Of a DNA stretch of 64,000 nucleotides, positions 43,499 to 51,296 are shown piece by piece (the stretch's first letter is position 1; each line of letters begins with the position of its first letter). This stretch comes from Ga0077560 sp046330435. GTDB taxonomy: Bacteria; Actinomycetota; Thermoleophilia; Miltoncostaeales; Miltoncostaeaceae. Under the pieces are notes generated by a model. That model saw only the letters and a program-made list of their open reading frames with translations. It searched no databases and was not told the DNA's origin. The stretch covers positions 191,627-255,626 of the forward strand of contig JAXLST010000008.1 of NCBI GenBank assembly GCA_046330435.1, read 5' to 3'. A program made the translations under genes and the position numbers.

Positions 43499-44353
43499 CT
43501 ACGCCGGCTCGGGCGCGCCCGCCAGGACGCGCTCGACAACGCCGAGCGGCATCTGCAGGAAGCGGCTGCCCAGCTCCCGGAACCCCTCGGGGTCGCCGCT
43601 GCAGGCGAACCGGTAGTCGCCCTCCCGTCCGGAGGGGCGCAGCACGCCGCGGCGACGCAGCGACTCCCGCACCTCACGGGCCAGCTCCTCCCCGCTGCTG
43701 ATGAGCGTGACCCCGGGCAGCTGGCGCCGCAGAAGCCGCTCGATCATGGGGTAGTGGGTGCAGCCCAGGATGACGGTGTCCACGCCGGCCTCCCGCAGGG
43801 GCGCGCAGTACTCGCGCACCATCTCCACGATGCCGTCGTCGAACGCCTCCCCCGCCTGGATGGCCGGCGCCAGGCGCGGGCACGGCACGGAGGTCATCTC
43901 CACGCCGGCGTCGTGGGCGTGGACCATCCGCTCGTACGACCCGGACCGCACGGTCGCCTCGGTCGCCAGGAGCCCCACGCGGCGGTTGCGCGTGGTGAGG
44001 ACCGCGGCGTGCGCCTCCGGGGTCATCACGCCGATCACCGGGACCTCGAGGATGCGCTGCAGGTGCCCGGCCGCCGCGGCGGTCGCGGTGTTGCAGGCGA
44101 TGACGATGAGCTTGACGCCCTGGTCGAGCAGCCACCGGGCGATCTCCTCCGCCCGTTCCCGCAGCTGGGCGTCGGTCTTCTCCCCGTACGGGAACCACGC
44201 GGTGTCCCCGAAGTACAGGAAGTCCTCGGCGGGGAGCTGGGCGAGCAGCTCGTCGAGGACGGTGAGGCCGCCCACGCCGGAGTCGAAGACCCCGATCGCC
44301 AGGTCCGCTGTGAGCTCCATCGCCTCCGTCACCTCGACCCGTTCCGACGGCAC
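43499..44353 (-). CDS. murI: Glutamate racemase
   Basis: MurI provides D-glutamate for peptidoglycan. The two-base mechanism cysteines are in IACNTATAAA and LGCTHYPMI; substrate loops are FDSGVGGLTVL and YFGDTAWFPYG. At 284 residues with the first possible start it has an extended N terminus, and an ATG eleven codons inside (MELTADLAIG) may be the true start. It leads a run with the two hydrolases. Confidence 0.95.
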   Translation of the reverse strand: MPSERVEVTEAMELTADLAIGVFDSGVGGLTVLDELLAQLPAEDFLYFGDTAWFPYGEKTDAQLRERAEEIARWLLDQGVKLIVIACNTATAAAAGHLQRILEVPVIGVMTPEAHAAVLTTRNRRVGLLATEATVRSGSYERMVHAHDAGVEMTSVPCPRLAPAIQAGEAFDDGIVEMVREYCAPLREAGVDTVILGCTHYPMIERLLRRQLPGVTLISSGEELAREVRESLRRRGVLRPSGREGDYRFACSGDPEGFRELGSRFLQMPLGVVERVLAGAPEPA

Positions 44354-44390
44354 ACGATAGCCGCCGGCCCCGGCGGGACCGCGCGCCGGC

Positions 44391-44885
44391 TCAGGCGTCC
44401 GCGACGGACCGGTAGCCCCGGTCCCAGTACAGCAGGGGGCGCTGGTCGCCCACGGCGATCTCCGTGACGCGGCCCACCAGGATGGTGTGGTCGCCGCCGT
44501 CCAGGGCCGCGTGGTGCGCGCAGACCAGGCGGGCGACGCCCAGCGGCAGGATCGGCGCCCCGAAGGGCCCCGCGGTCCAGTCGTCCGGCGTGAACTTCTC
44601 GTCGCCGGCCCGCGCGAAGCGGTTGGAGAGCTCCTCCTGGTCGCGGCCCAGCACGTGCACGGCGAACCCGGGGGCGGCGACCAGCGGGTCGTGGCTGTAC
44701 GCCCGGTGGTCGATGCACACCAGCACCAGCGGCGGGTCGAGCGACAGCGAGCTGAACGACGCCGCGGTCATCCCCTGCGGGCCGTCCGGGGAGGCGGCGG
44801 TCACGACGGTGACGCCGCTGGCCCACAGGGCGAGGGCGTTCCGGAACTCCTGGGGGTCGACGGAGGCGGTGTCCACGCCGGCCAC
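44391..44885 (-). CDS. Flavin reductase-like FMN-binding protein
   Basis: The 164-residue protein has the split-barrel flavin reductase pattern: FRNALALWASGVTVVTAASPDG, GMTAASFSSLSLDPPLVLVCID (FMN phosphate and ring binding) and HTILVGRVTEIAVGDQRPLLYWDRGYR at the end. Such proteins supply reduced flavin to a monooxygenase partner; none is adjacent. The GTG start stands two bases after the stop of the secreted propeller-like gene, so the two are probably co-transcribed. Confidence 0.9.
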   Translation of the reverse strand: MAGVDTASVDPQEFRNALALWASGVTVVTAASPDGPQGMTAASFSSLSLDPPLVLVCIDHRAYSHDPLVAAPGFAVHVLGRDQEELSNRFARAGDEKFTPDDWTAGPFGAPILPLGVARLVCAHHAALDGGDHTILVGRVTEIAVGDQRPLLYWDRGYRSVADA

Positions 44886-44886
44886 G

Positions 44887-46053
44887 CTACCGGACCCGCG
44901 CGAGGACGATCCGGCTGCGGGCCCCCACGGGCGCGTCGCCCAGGAAGCCGCCGGTGGCGCCGTACGCCGTGGAGAGCCGCACCTCGGCCAGGGCGACGCG
45001 GGCGCCGCGCACCGCCGGCTGGCTCACGAAGAGCCGCTGCCCGCGGGTGTCGGCCAGGACGTACGCGGTGCGGGCCCGGCGCTTGGCCAGGTCGATGGTG
45101 ACCACCCGGTCGCGGAAGCCGCCGCGCCCGCGCAGCCGCTCGCGCCAGGCGGCCAGGTCGCCGCTCACCCGCGGCGCCGGCACGGCCGGCGGGGTGGCGG
45201 GGACGCCGGCGGGCACCAGGCGCGCCAGCCGGATGAGGCGGCGCTTGCCGGTGGACAGCTCGTAGGCCGTGACCCGCACCCGGGGGTCGCCGTCCCGGGC
45301 CACCGAGTAGACGAACCAGCGGTTCGACAGGTCCCCGGCGGCGACGCGCGCCCCGCCGGTGACCCGCACGATCTGCAGGGGGCGCGGGATGCCGACCAGC
45401 AGCGCCCGCTCGTCCCGCTCGCCGTAGCCGTAGAGCGCGCCGGACAGGACCTGCCGGACGACGGCGGTGCCGTTGGGCCCGGCCCACACGTCGAGGGTGC
45501 GCACCGCGCCGAACGCCAGGGACCGCGTGTAGATGACCCGCGCGCCGGCCGGCCGGCGGACGTCCGCCAGGACGACCTCGGAGGTCGCCCCCACGCCGGT
45601 GCCCTGCTCGCGCAGCCACACGAGGCGGGGGCCGTCGAGGTCGGCGGCCACCAGCCGGATGCCGCCGGGCACCGCGGACTCCGCGTCCACGACGGTGCGC
45701 ACGCCGGTGCGCCGGTTCACCGAGACCAGCCGCTCCAGCCCGTCCGCGCCGGGGATCATGGCCAGCACCTGGTCGCCGAAGGTCCCCACCAGCCGCACGG
45801 GCTCGCAGGGCCCCGGGACGCTCACGCGCGGGACGCGTGCGGGGCGCCCGCGGCCCACGGGGGCGGTCCACAGCTCCGTCGGCCCCTCGGCCCCCATGCA
45901 CCGGGTCCAGCCGACGGTGCGGTCGCCGATCACCACCTGGCGGGTGAGGCCCGCCTGCTCGTGGAGGGTGCGGACCTGCACCCCGGCGGTCGCCGCGGAC
46001 GCCGGCAGGGCGGCCGCGAGCGCGGTGAGGGCGAGGGCGGTCCGGGCACGCAC
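44887..46053 (-). CDS. Secreted beta-propeller-like protein of unknown function
   Basis: The 388-residue protein has a signal peptide (RTALALTALAAALPASAATA) and no catalytic motif. It is built of repeats of about 45-50 residues that alternate strands with W/R-rich turns (LWTAPVGRGRPARV, RLVWLREQGTG, WFVYSVARDGDPR, LAAWRERLRGRGG). This looks like a TolB- or WD40-like propeller. No family can be named. It would act outside the cell. Confidence 0.7.
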   Translation of the reverse strand: MRARTALALTALAAALPASAATAGVQVRTLHEQAGLTRQVVIGDRTVGWTRCMGAEGPTELWTAPVGRGRPARVPRVSVPGPCEPVRLVGTFGDQVLAMIPGADGLERLVSVNRRTGVRTVVDAESAVPGGIRLVAADLDGPRLVWLREQGTGVGATSEVVLADVRRPAGARVIYTRSLAFGAVRTLDVWAGPNGTAVVRQVLSGALYGYGERDERALLVGIPRPLQIVRVTGGARVAAGDLSNRWFVYSVARDGDPRVRVTAYELSTGKRRLIRLARLVPAGVPATPPAVPAPRVSGDLAAWRERLRGRGGFRDRVVTIDLAKRRARTAYVLADTRGQRLFVSQPAVRGARVALAEVRLSTAYGATGGFLGDAPVGARSRIVLARVR

Positions 46054-46118
46054 GGCGGGGAGCCTATCCCGGCCCGGGCGGAGGACGCCCGGTCACCGGT
46101 GCCGCCCGGTCCCGGCGG

Positions 46119-46481
46119 TCAGAAGTCGAAGTCGAAGATGTCCTCGAGCAGGCCGCGGCGCTTCTTCTTCTTGCGGTACCGGTCGTCGTCGTACCGGTCG
46201 CGGTCCCGGTCGCGGTCGCGGTCCTTGCCGGCCTCCCGGGCGACGGGTGCGGGGCGGCGGCGTCCCTCGACCTCCGCGAAGAAGTCCTCGTCGCGGTGGT
46301 CGTCGGTGGCCAGCAGCGAGCGGCGCTCCCGCTCCAGGAGCCGGTCGAGCTCCCCGCGGTCGAGCCAGACCCCGCGGCACTCTGGGCACGCGTCGATCAT
46401 CACCTCCGCGCGCTCGACCTCCACCAGCCGCGTCCCGCAGGCGGGGCAGCGCATCGGCTCCCCGCGGTGTCGTTCACCCAA
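46119..46481 (-). CDS. TFIIB-type zinc-finger protein with charged tail
   Basis: The 120-residue protein has a zf-TFIIB-like domain: MRCPACGTRLVEVERAEVMIDACPECRGVWLDRGELDRL, two CxxC pairs about 20 residues apart. A linker with repeated DR dipeptides (KDRDRDRDRDR) leads to a lysine cluster and the tail GLLEDIFDFDF. Lys-rich plus acidic/aromatic tails occur in other small proteins of this type. Role unknown, possibly a nucleic-acid or assembly factor. The downstream small gene ends in a similar basic-plus-GLLD tail. Confidence 0.82.
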   Translation of the reverse strand: MGERHRGEPMRCPACGTRLVEVERAEVMIDACPECRGVWLDRGELDRLLERERRSLLATDDHRDEDFFAEVEGRRRPAPVAREAGKDRDRDRDRDRYDDDRYRKKKKRRGLLEDIFDFDF

Positions 46482-46552
46482 CGTCCCGGTCCCCTTCTGT
46501 CGTGCCGATGGCGGGGCGCGGCCGTCGCGCGGCCGCGCCCGAGGCCGTCGGT

Positions 46553-46753
46553 CTAGTCGAGCAGCCCGTCGAGGAGTCCCTCGCGGCGGCGGCGGCGCGG
46601 ACGGTTCCAGCCGTCGTCGACGTCCCGGTCCTCATCGAAGCGGTCGACCTGGTCCCAGTCGTCGTCCGTGCGGCGCGCCTCGCGGCGCCGGTTCGCGCGG
46701 TCGTCGTCCCAGTCCATCTCGAACAGGTCCATCAGTCGGCCGAGCGGGCTCAT
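46553..46753 (-). CDS. Small highly charged protein with GLLD tail
   Basis: The 66-residue protein starts MSPLGRLMDLFEMDW, continues with alternating Asp/Arg stretches and ends with RPRRRRREGLLDGLLD. The ATG has a GGAGG seven bases upstream. The C-terminal pattern, a basic cluster followed by GLL-acidic, is like that of the zinc-finger protein downstream. It may be disordered, with a short binding motif. No known family. Confidence 0.65.
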   Translation of the reverse strand: MSPLGRLMDLFEMDWDDDRANRRREARRTDDDWDQVDRFDEDRDVDDGWNRPRRRRREGLLDGLLD

Positions 46754-47076
46754 TACGCGTCCTCCGTGCATCGGGTGGCGTGTCGTGAGCCAGGTCTCTC
46801 CCGCCGGTTCGGCTGCCGCGCCGGATCCGTGGGGATCGTGATGACGGCGACGGCATCGAGGGATACTCCCCGTGGCTGGAGCCACCGTATCAGCGGCCAC
46901 GCGATACATGAATAGCGTGTCCGTTAAGGCTTGGCCGAGTCGCCCCTCCCTCGGCATCGGCCCTTCGGACCGCCGGCCGCGCGCATGGTCAATTGGCCGC
47001 CAGCGTTGCCAATTGGCCACGGGTGGACCGGTGACCGCTCCGGCCCGAGCCGGTCAGTCCGGGGGCGTTGCCGGTG
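46754..47076. other. 323-bp gap upstream of the charged small protein
   Basis: No gene is seen. It holds element copy 6 at its far end, and near 46890-46925 a less GC-rich patch (GATACATGAATAG) that could contain the promoter of the leftward small-protein gene. A short inverted repeat CGTGGCTGGAGCCACCG lies at 46871-46887. Confidence 0.5.
46987..47018. repeat. CAATTGGCC double element, copy 6
   Basis: CAATTGGCC sites start at 46990 and 47010. The spacer GCCAGCGTTGC is the most divergent of the six, yet the 20-bp step and both nonamers are exact. Unlike the other copies it is not in a convergent gap: it lies downstream of the flippase-like gene and upstream of the small charged gene. Confidence 0.88.
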
Positions 47077-48147
47077 TCAGGCGGCCTCGGCCGCGGGGGC
47101 CGGGGCGGCGAGCGCGGGCGCCTCGTCGGAAGCCTCCGCGGAGGCCTCGGGGCAGCGCATGAGCATGGGGCCGAGCCAGGCGAGGGCCCCGCCGCCCAGC
47201 GCCAGGGAGGTGCCCAGCGACACGGCCTGGATGGCGACCGAGAGCGCCATGGCCGACGCGGCGGGGACGCCGTGGGCGAGGGCGAGGGCCGGGATGAGGA
47301 CGGCCTCGCGGGTGCCGGCGCCGCCTGGGGCGAGCGGGATGAGGCCGCTCACGACGATGAGCGCGTACACCAGGGCGGCGGCCTCGACGGGCAGCCCCAG
47401 CGCCGCCAGCAGCGCGGCGATGCTCACGATGCGCAGCAGGACGGCCATGAGGCTCAGCATCGTGGCCATGCGGGCGGCGGACGGCTCGGTGATGCCGCGC
47501 CCGCCCTCGGCCATGCGGCCCACCGCCGTCGCGACGCGGGCGGGGATGCGGCGCCGCAGGCCGCCCAGGCGGCCGCGCCACAGCGCGATGCCCGCGACGG
47601 CGGCGATGGCGAGGGCGGCGAGCGCCATCCAGCGGACGTCCCCGGCGGGGCCCGGCGGCGGCGTGAGCATCACGATCGCCAGGACCGCGGCGCTGGTGAC
47701 CACGCCGTCGACGAGCTTGTAGCCGCCCAGCGCACCCACGATGCGCCACGTGCCGGCGCGGGCGCCGGCCGGGTGCCGGCGGACCACGGCGACGCGGACG
47801 CCCTCCCCCAGGCTCGCGGGGAGCGCCTCGCAGGCGCCGCGGGAGATCCAGTGCAGCCCCAGGGTGTGCGCCGCGCCGAGGCCCTCGACCCCGCCGGCGC
47901 GCTGGATGACCCACCACTGCAGGCCGGAGACCGTCTGGCAGGCGGCGTACATGAGCACCGCCAGGGCCATCAGGTCCGGGTCCGCGCCCTGCAGCGCCGA
48001 CCCGACGGCCGACAGGTCGATGGTGGCCGCGGCCGCGACGCCCATCAGGACGAGCGCGACGAGGGCCGCGAACGCCACCAGCACGCGCCGAAGGGGCCGC
48101 GCCGGGTTCGCGGGCTGCCGAGAGGGAATGTGACCGAGTGTGTGCAC
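47077..48147 (-). CDS. Lysylphosphatidylglycerol synthase transmembrane-like (UPF0104) protein
   Basis: The 356-residue protein has about eight transmembrane helices with the loop ISRGACEALPASLGEGVRVAVVRR and the conserved-type GLIPLAPGGAGTREAVLIP segment near the end. This recalls the flippase half of MprF/AglD proteins. No catalytic half is fused. The C-terminal tail is Ala/Glu/Pro-rich (PEASAEASDEAPALA) and disordered. It is divergent from the PAP2 gene, so a shared role in lipid or polyprenyl-phosphate handling is possible. Confidence 0.82.
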   Translation of the reverse strand: MHTLGHIPSRQPANPARPLRRVLVAFAALVALVLMGVAAAATIDLSAVGSALQGADPDLMALAVLMYAACQTVSGLQWWVIQRAGGVEGLGAAHTLGLHWISRGACEALPASLGEGVRVAVVRRHPAGARAGTWRIVGALGGYKLVDGVVTSAAVLAIVMLTPPPGPAGDVRWMALAALAIAAVAGIALWRGRLGGLRRRIPARVATAVGRMAEGGRGITEPSAARMATMLSLMAVLLRIVSIAALLAALGLPVEAAALVYALIVVSGLIPLAPGGAGTREAVLIPALALAHGVPAASAMALSVAIQAVSLGTSLALGGGALAWLGPMLMRCPEASAEASDEAPALAAPAPAAEAA

Positions 48148-48273
48148 GAACCGGGTTGCGGGTCACCGTAGCGGACCCCGTGCGGGATCCCGCGGCCCGC
48201 GGGTGCCATCCGTGGCGGCACCGATGCCGGGGCCGCCTCCGCAGTGCGACCATCGGCTCAGGAGGTCGTCCAC

Positions 48274-49029
48274 GTGACTCGGGCGGTCACATCCTCGACG
48301 GCACGTCCACGGCACGCCGGGTTCCCCGGGTGGTGGACCCTGCTCGTCCAATTCGCGATGGTCGGGGCCGGGGCCCTCTGCTACTTCGGCGTGCGCGGGC
48401 TCACCCAGTCCAGCGTCGAGCTGGCGCAGGACCACGCCGGGAGGGTCGTCACCCTGGAGGCCGACCTGGGCCTGCTGCGGGAGACCGCCGTGCAGGGCTG
48501 GATCATCGACTCGCACCGGCTGGTGACCGCGGTGAACTGGGTCTACATCTACGGCCACTGGCCCGTCATCATCGGGTCGCTGGTGTGGCTGTTCCTGCGC
48601 CGGCCGGGCGAGTACTACACGCTCCGGAACGCCATCTTCATCTCCGGGGCCATCGGGCTGGTGATCTTCATGCTGTACCCCGTGGCACCCCCGCGGTTCG
48701 GGGCCATCGACATCATCGACACCGTCACGCAGCGGTCCCAGTCGTACCGCGCGTTCCAGCCGCCGGGCCTCACCAACCAGTACGCCGCGGTGCCGAGCCT
48801 GCACTTCGGCTGGAACCTGCTGGTCGCCGTCTCGCTGTGGCGGGCCTCCGACCACGTCGCCCTGAAGGCGTTCGCGCTGGCGATCCCGCCGGCGATGGCG
48901 ACCGCGGTGGTCGCCACCGGCAACCACTACGTCTTCGACGTGATCGCGGGCGGCGTCGTGGCGCTCACCGGGCTGGTGGTGGCCCGCATGCTGCCGTCCG
49001 TGCGGGAGACCCCGCGGTGGGCCAGGTGA
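48274..49029 (+). CDS. PAP2-superfamily phosphatase, inositolphosphotransferase-like
   Basis: The 251-residue membrane protein has about six helices. The PAP2 signature is split as MLYPVAPPRF, VPSLHFGWNLL and GNHYVFDVIAGG, with both catalytic histidines. The YGHWPVIIG and APPRF features match the Aur1/Ipt1-like branch. It acts on a lipid or polyprenyl phosphate at the outer membrane face. The GTG chosen has AGGAGG eight bases before it. Its stop overlaps the GDPD-like start (GTGA). A second PAP2 gene lies about 4 kb away. Confidence 0.9.
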   Translation: MTRAVTSSTARPRHAGFPGWWTLLVQFAMVGAGALCYFGVRGLTQSSVELAQDHAGRVVTLEADLGLLRETAVQGWIIDSHRLVTAVNWVYIYGHWPVIIGSLVWLFLRRPGEYYTLRNAIFISGAIGLVIFMLYPVAPPRFGAIDIIDTVTQRSQSYRAFQPPGLTNQYAAVPSLHFGWNLLVAVSLWRASDHVALKAFALAIPPAMATAVVATGNHYVFDVIAGGVVALTGLVVARMLPSVRETPRWAR

Positions 49030-49682
49030 GGATCATCGCGCACCGCGCCGGCAACGACCCGGCGCTGCTGGAACGGCTGGGCGCCGCCGACGTGGTGGAG
49101 TGCGACGTGCACCTGCGCCGCGGCCGCCTCGAGGTGCGCCACACCAAGAAGATCTGGTTCCTGCCGATCCTGTGGGACCGCTGGTACCTGGTGAACCCGT
49201 TCCGGCCGCCGCTGCTGCTGGAGCGGCTGCTGGACGCGGTCCCGCCCGAGACCACCCTGATGATCGACATGAAGGGCCCCACCCCGGGGCTGGGGCGCGC
49301 GGTCCTGCGGGCGGTGGAGGCGCACGGGCGCCGCCGCCTGGTGGTCTCGGCCCGTGTGTGGCGCCACCTGAAGCCCTTCATCGGGCGGCCGGATACGATC
49401 GTCCTGCACTCCGCGGGCAGCCCGCGGCAACTGCGGCGTCTGTTGCGGCGTCACCCGCCGGGCGGCCTGGACGGCGTCTCCGTGCACCGGCGGCTGCTGG
49501 ACCCCGCGACCGTCGCGGCCCTGCGCGAACGCGCGGAGCACGTGTGGAGCTGGCCCATCGACGACCCCGCCGTCGCCCGGGAACTCGCCGCCTGGGGCGT
49601 CACCGGGTTCATCAGCGACGCATGGGCGGACCTCACCGACGGGCTCAGCGCGGAGGCGCCACCACCCGCCGCCGGCCCCTGA
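49026..49682 (+). CDS. Glycerophosphodiester phosphodiesterase-like protein
   Basis: The 218-residue protein begins IIAHRAGNDPALLERLGAADVVECDVHL, the GDPD active-site His-Arg and Glu-Cys-Asp pattern. LMIDMKGPTPG follows, and GVTGFISDAW closes the barrel. It is shorter than common GDPDs (about 240-300 residues). It hydrolyses glycerophosphodiesters in the usual case. Coupled to the PAP2 gene, it suggests phospholipid headgroup turnover. An alternative GTG lies three codons upstream. Confidence 0.85.
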   Translation: MRIIAHRAGNDPALLERLGAADVVECDVHLRRGRLEVRHTKKIWFLPILWDRWYLVNPFRPPLLLERLLDAVPPETTLMIDMKGPTPGLGRAVLRAVEAHGRRRLVVSARVWRHLKPFIGRPDTIVLHSAGSPRQLRRLLRRHPPGGLDGVSVHRRLLDPATVAALRERAEHVWSWPIDDPAVARELAAWGVTGFISDAWADLTDGLSAEAPPPAAGP

Positions 49683-50925
49683 GGCACCCCGCGGCGAAGG
49701 CGAACGGGCCGAACAGGACGCCCGCCACCTGGCAGGCCTCGAGCTCACCCGGCGGCATCCCCTGGCGCCCGGCGCGGGCCGGGGCGAGCAGGTCGCGCAG
49801 CGCGTCGGGGACCGCGCGCAGGACGTCCGCCCGGTGCGGGCCCTCCCAGAACCGCTTGGCCACCGTGGCCGCGAAGCCGGCACCGCGGCCGAACGCCTCC
49901 CGCCGCAGCCCCCGCAGGTCCGCGCGGCGCTCGTGCCAGAGGATGGCGGCCGGCTCCTGCACCAGGGTGTGCCCGGTCTCCAGGACGCGGCTGACGAAGT
50001 CGAGGTCCTCACCGCCGCGGGCGGGCGTGCCGGCACCCAGCAGCGGGTCGAACCCGCCCACCTGCTCGGCGATCTCGCGCCACACCGCCAGGCACCGGCG
50101 GGCGCCGGTGAGCGTGTCGGGGTGCACGGCGAGCACGTTGCCGTCGGCGTCGGCGATGCGGTGGGTGCTGCGCCGGAAGTAGCCGCGCGGCACGCGGGTG
50201 AGGCGCTCCAGGTCCAGGTGCGCCTGCGAGTCCATGTCCAGGGGCAGCGCCATGCCGGTGGCGCAGTCCGCCCCGCTCACCACCAGGGCCTCGGCGAGGC
50301 GCCGCAGCCAGTCGCGGTCGGCGATGACCCCGTCGTCGGCGAACACCAGCACGTCCCCGGCGGCCACGGCGAGGCCGGCGTTGCGGGCGGCGGCCCGGCC
50401 CGCGCCGGGGCAGGTGAGCAGCCGGATGCCCTCGCCCGGGTACCAGTCGGCGAGCATCCGCTGCAGGACGCCGTTGCGGGGGCCGGTGTCGACCACCACG
50501 ATCTCGTCGGGTGCGACGTCGCCGCGGAGCATCGCGCCCACCGCGCCGATGGCGGCGTCGGCGCGGCCGGCGGTGGTGAGCACCACCGACATCCGCGGCA
50601 GCGGGACGGGCTCGGAGGCGAGGTCGAGACCCGCGCCGAACCGGGTGAGCGACGCCGCGATCTGCGGGGCGGCGACCCTGCCGGCGTGGTCCGCCAGCAG
50701 CACGACCGTGCCGACCGCGCGACCGCCGGTGCGGACGACCGCCAGCGCCGAGCGGTACACCATGCCCTGCCGTGTGATGCCGAGCACCAGGTCGCTCGGC
50801 TGATGGTCCAGCGACACCTCGACCACCGCCGCCGGGGCGACGAGCTCCGTGATCGACGGATCGCCCGCGGCGACGAGTGCGCCGGAGGTTGCGGTGGCCG
50901 CTGGTGCGGGTCGGGCGGTGGTCAC
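49645..50925 (-). CDS. Family 2-like glycosyltransferase with an extra N-terminal domain
   Basis: The 426-residue protein has an N-terminal domain of about 110 residues (SITELVAPAAVVEVSLDHQ...VVRTGGRAVGTVVLL) of unknown function. A GT-A glycosyltransferase domain follows: MSVVLTTAGRADAAIGAV, DEIVVVDTGPRNGV, GAGRAAARNAGLAVAAGDVLVFADDGV and GGEDLDFVSRVLETGH. The start is the GTG with GAGG seven bases upstream; an ATG 37 codons earlier would add a Ser-rich stretch. It overlaps the GDPD-like gene by 38 bases convergently. It probably glycosylates an envelope component. Confidence 0.85.
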   Translation of the reverse strand: MTTARPAPAATATSGALVAAGDPSITELVAPAAVVEVSLDHQPSDLVLGITRQGMVYRSALAVVRTGGRAVGTVVLLADHAGRVAAPQIAASLTRFGAGLDLASEPVPLPRMSVVLTTAGRADAAIGAVGAMLRGDVAPDEIVVVDTGPRNGVLQRMLADWYPGEGIRLLTCPGAGRAAARNAGLAVAAGDVLVFADDGVIADRDWLRRLAEALVVSGADCATGMALPLDMDSQAHLDLERLTRVPRGYFRRSTHRIADADGNVLAVHPDTLTGARRCLAVWREIAEQVGGFDPLLGAGTPARGGEDLDFVSRVLETGHTLVQEPAAILWHERRADLRGLRREAFGRGAGFAATVAKRFWEGPHRADVLRAVPDALRDLLAPARAGRQGMPPGELEACQVAGVLFGPFAFAAGCLRGRRRVVAPPR

Positions 50926-51092
50926 GGACGAACCTCGGAGTCGGGGAATGCGAGGGGGTCCCGGACCCGTCAGAACCTGCGCGACGGGTGATGAACGACT
51001 TTCGCATTCGCCCACCGAATTGTCCAGATTCAGCATAAGAACACCCGCGGCGGGTGAAATCCGCTGAATTCACCCGGCGGCGGCCGGGGGCG

Positions 51093-51170
51093 CTAGAAGA
51101 CGCTGCGCAGCACCACCACGAGGCCGATGATCGCCAGCACGACGATGATGATCCAGACGAGGCCGTTCAT
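51093..51170 (-). CDS. 25-residue single-pass membrane miniprotein
   Basis: ATG-AACGGCCTC encodes MNGLVW followed by IIIVVLAIIGLVVVL and RSVF, then TAG. The strong GGAGG four bases before the ATG and the ideal membrane-helix composition in so GC-rich a genome support a real gene. Similar one-helix miniproteins are widespread in Actinomycetota, without known role. It stands alone between the glycosyltransferase and the degenerate ligase. Confidence 0.7.
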   Translation of the reverse strand: MNGLVWIIIVVLAIIGLVVVLRSVF

Positions 51171-51296
51171 GGTTCCTCCCATGGCGGGGTGACGGTACGA
51201 CGGCGGGGCCGCGGGTGCTCTCCGGGCCCCGCCGCGCTGGCCACCGGGGTACCCCGCGCATCCCGCCGGAAACCCGGACGGGGCCCGCCGCGCGGG

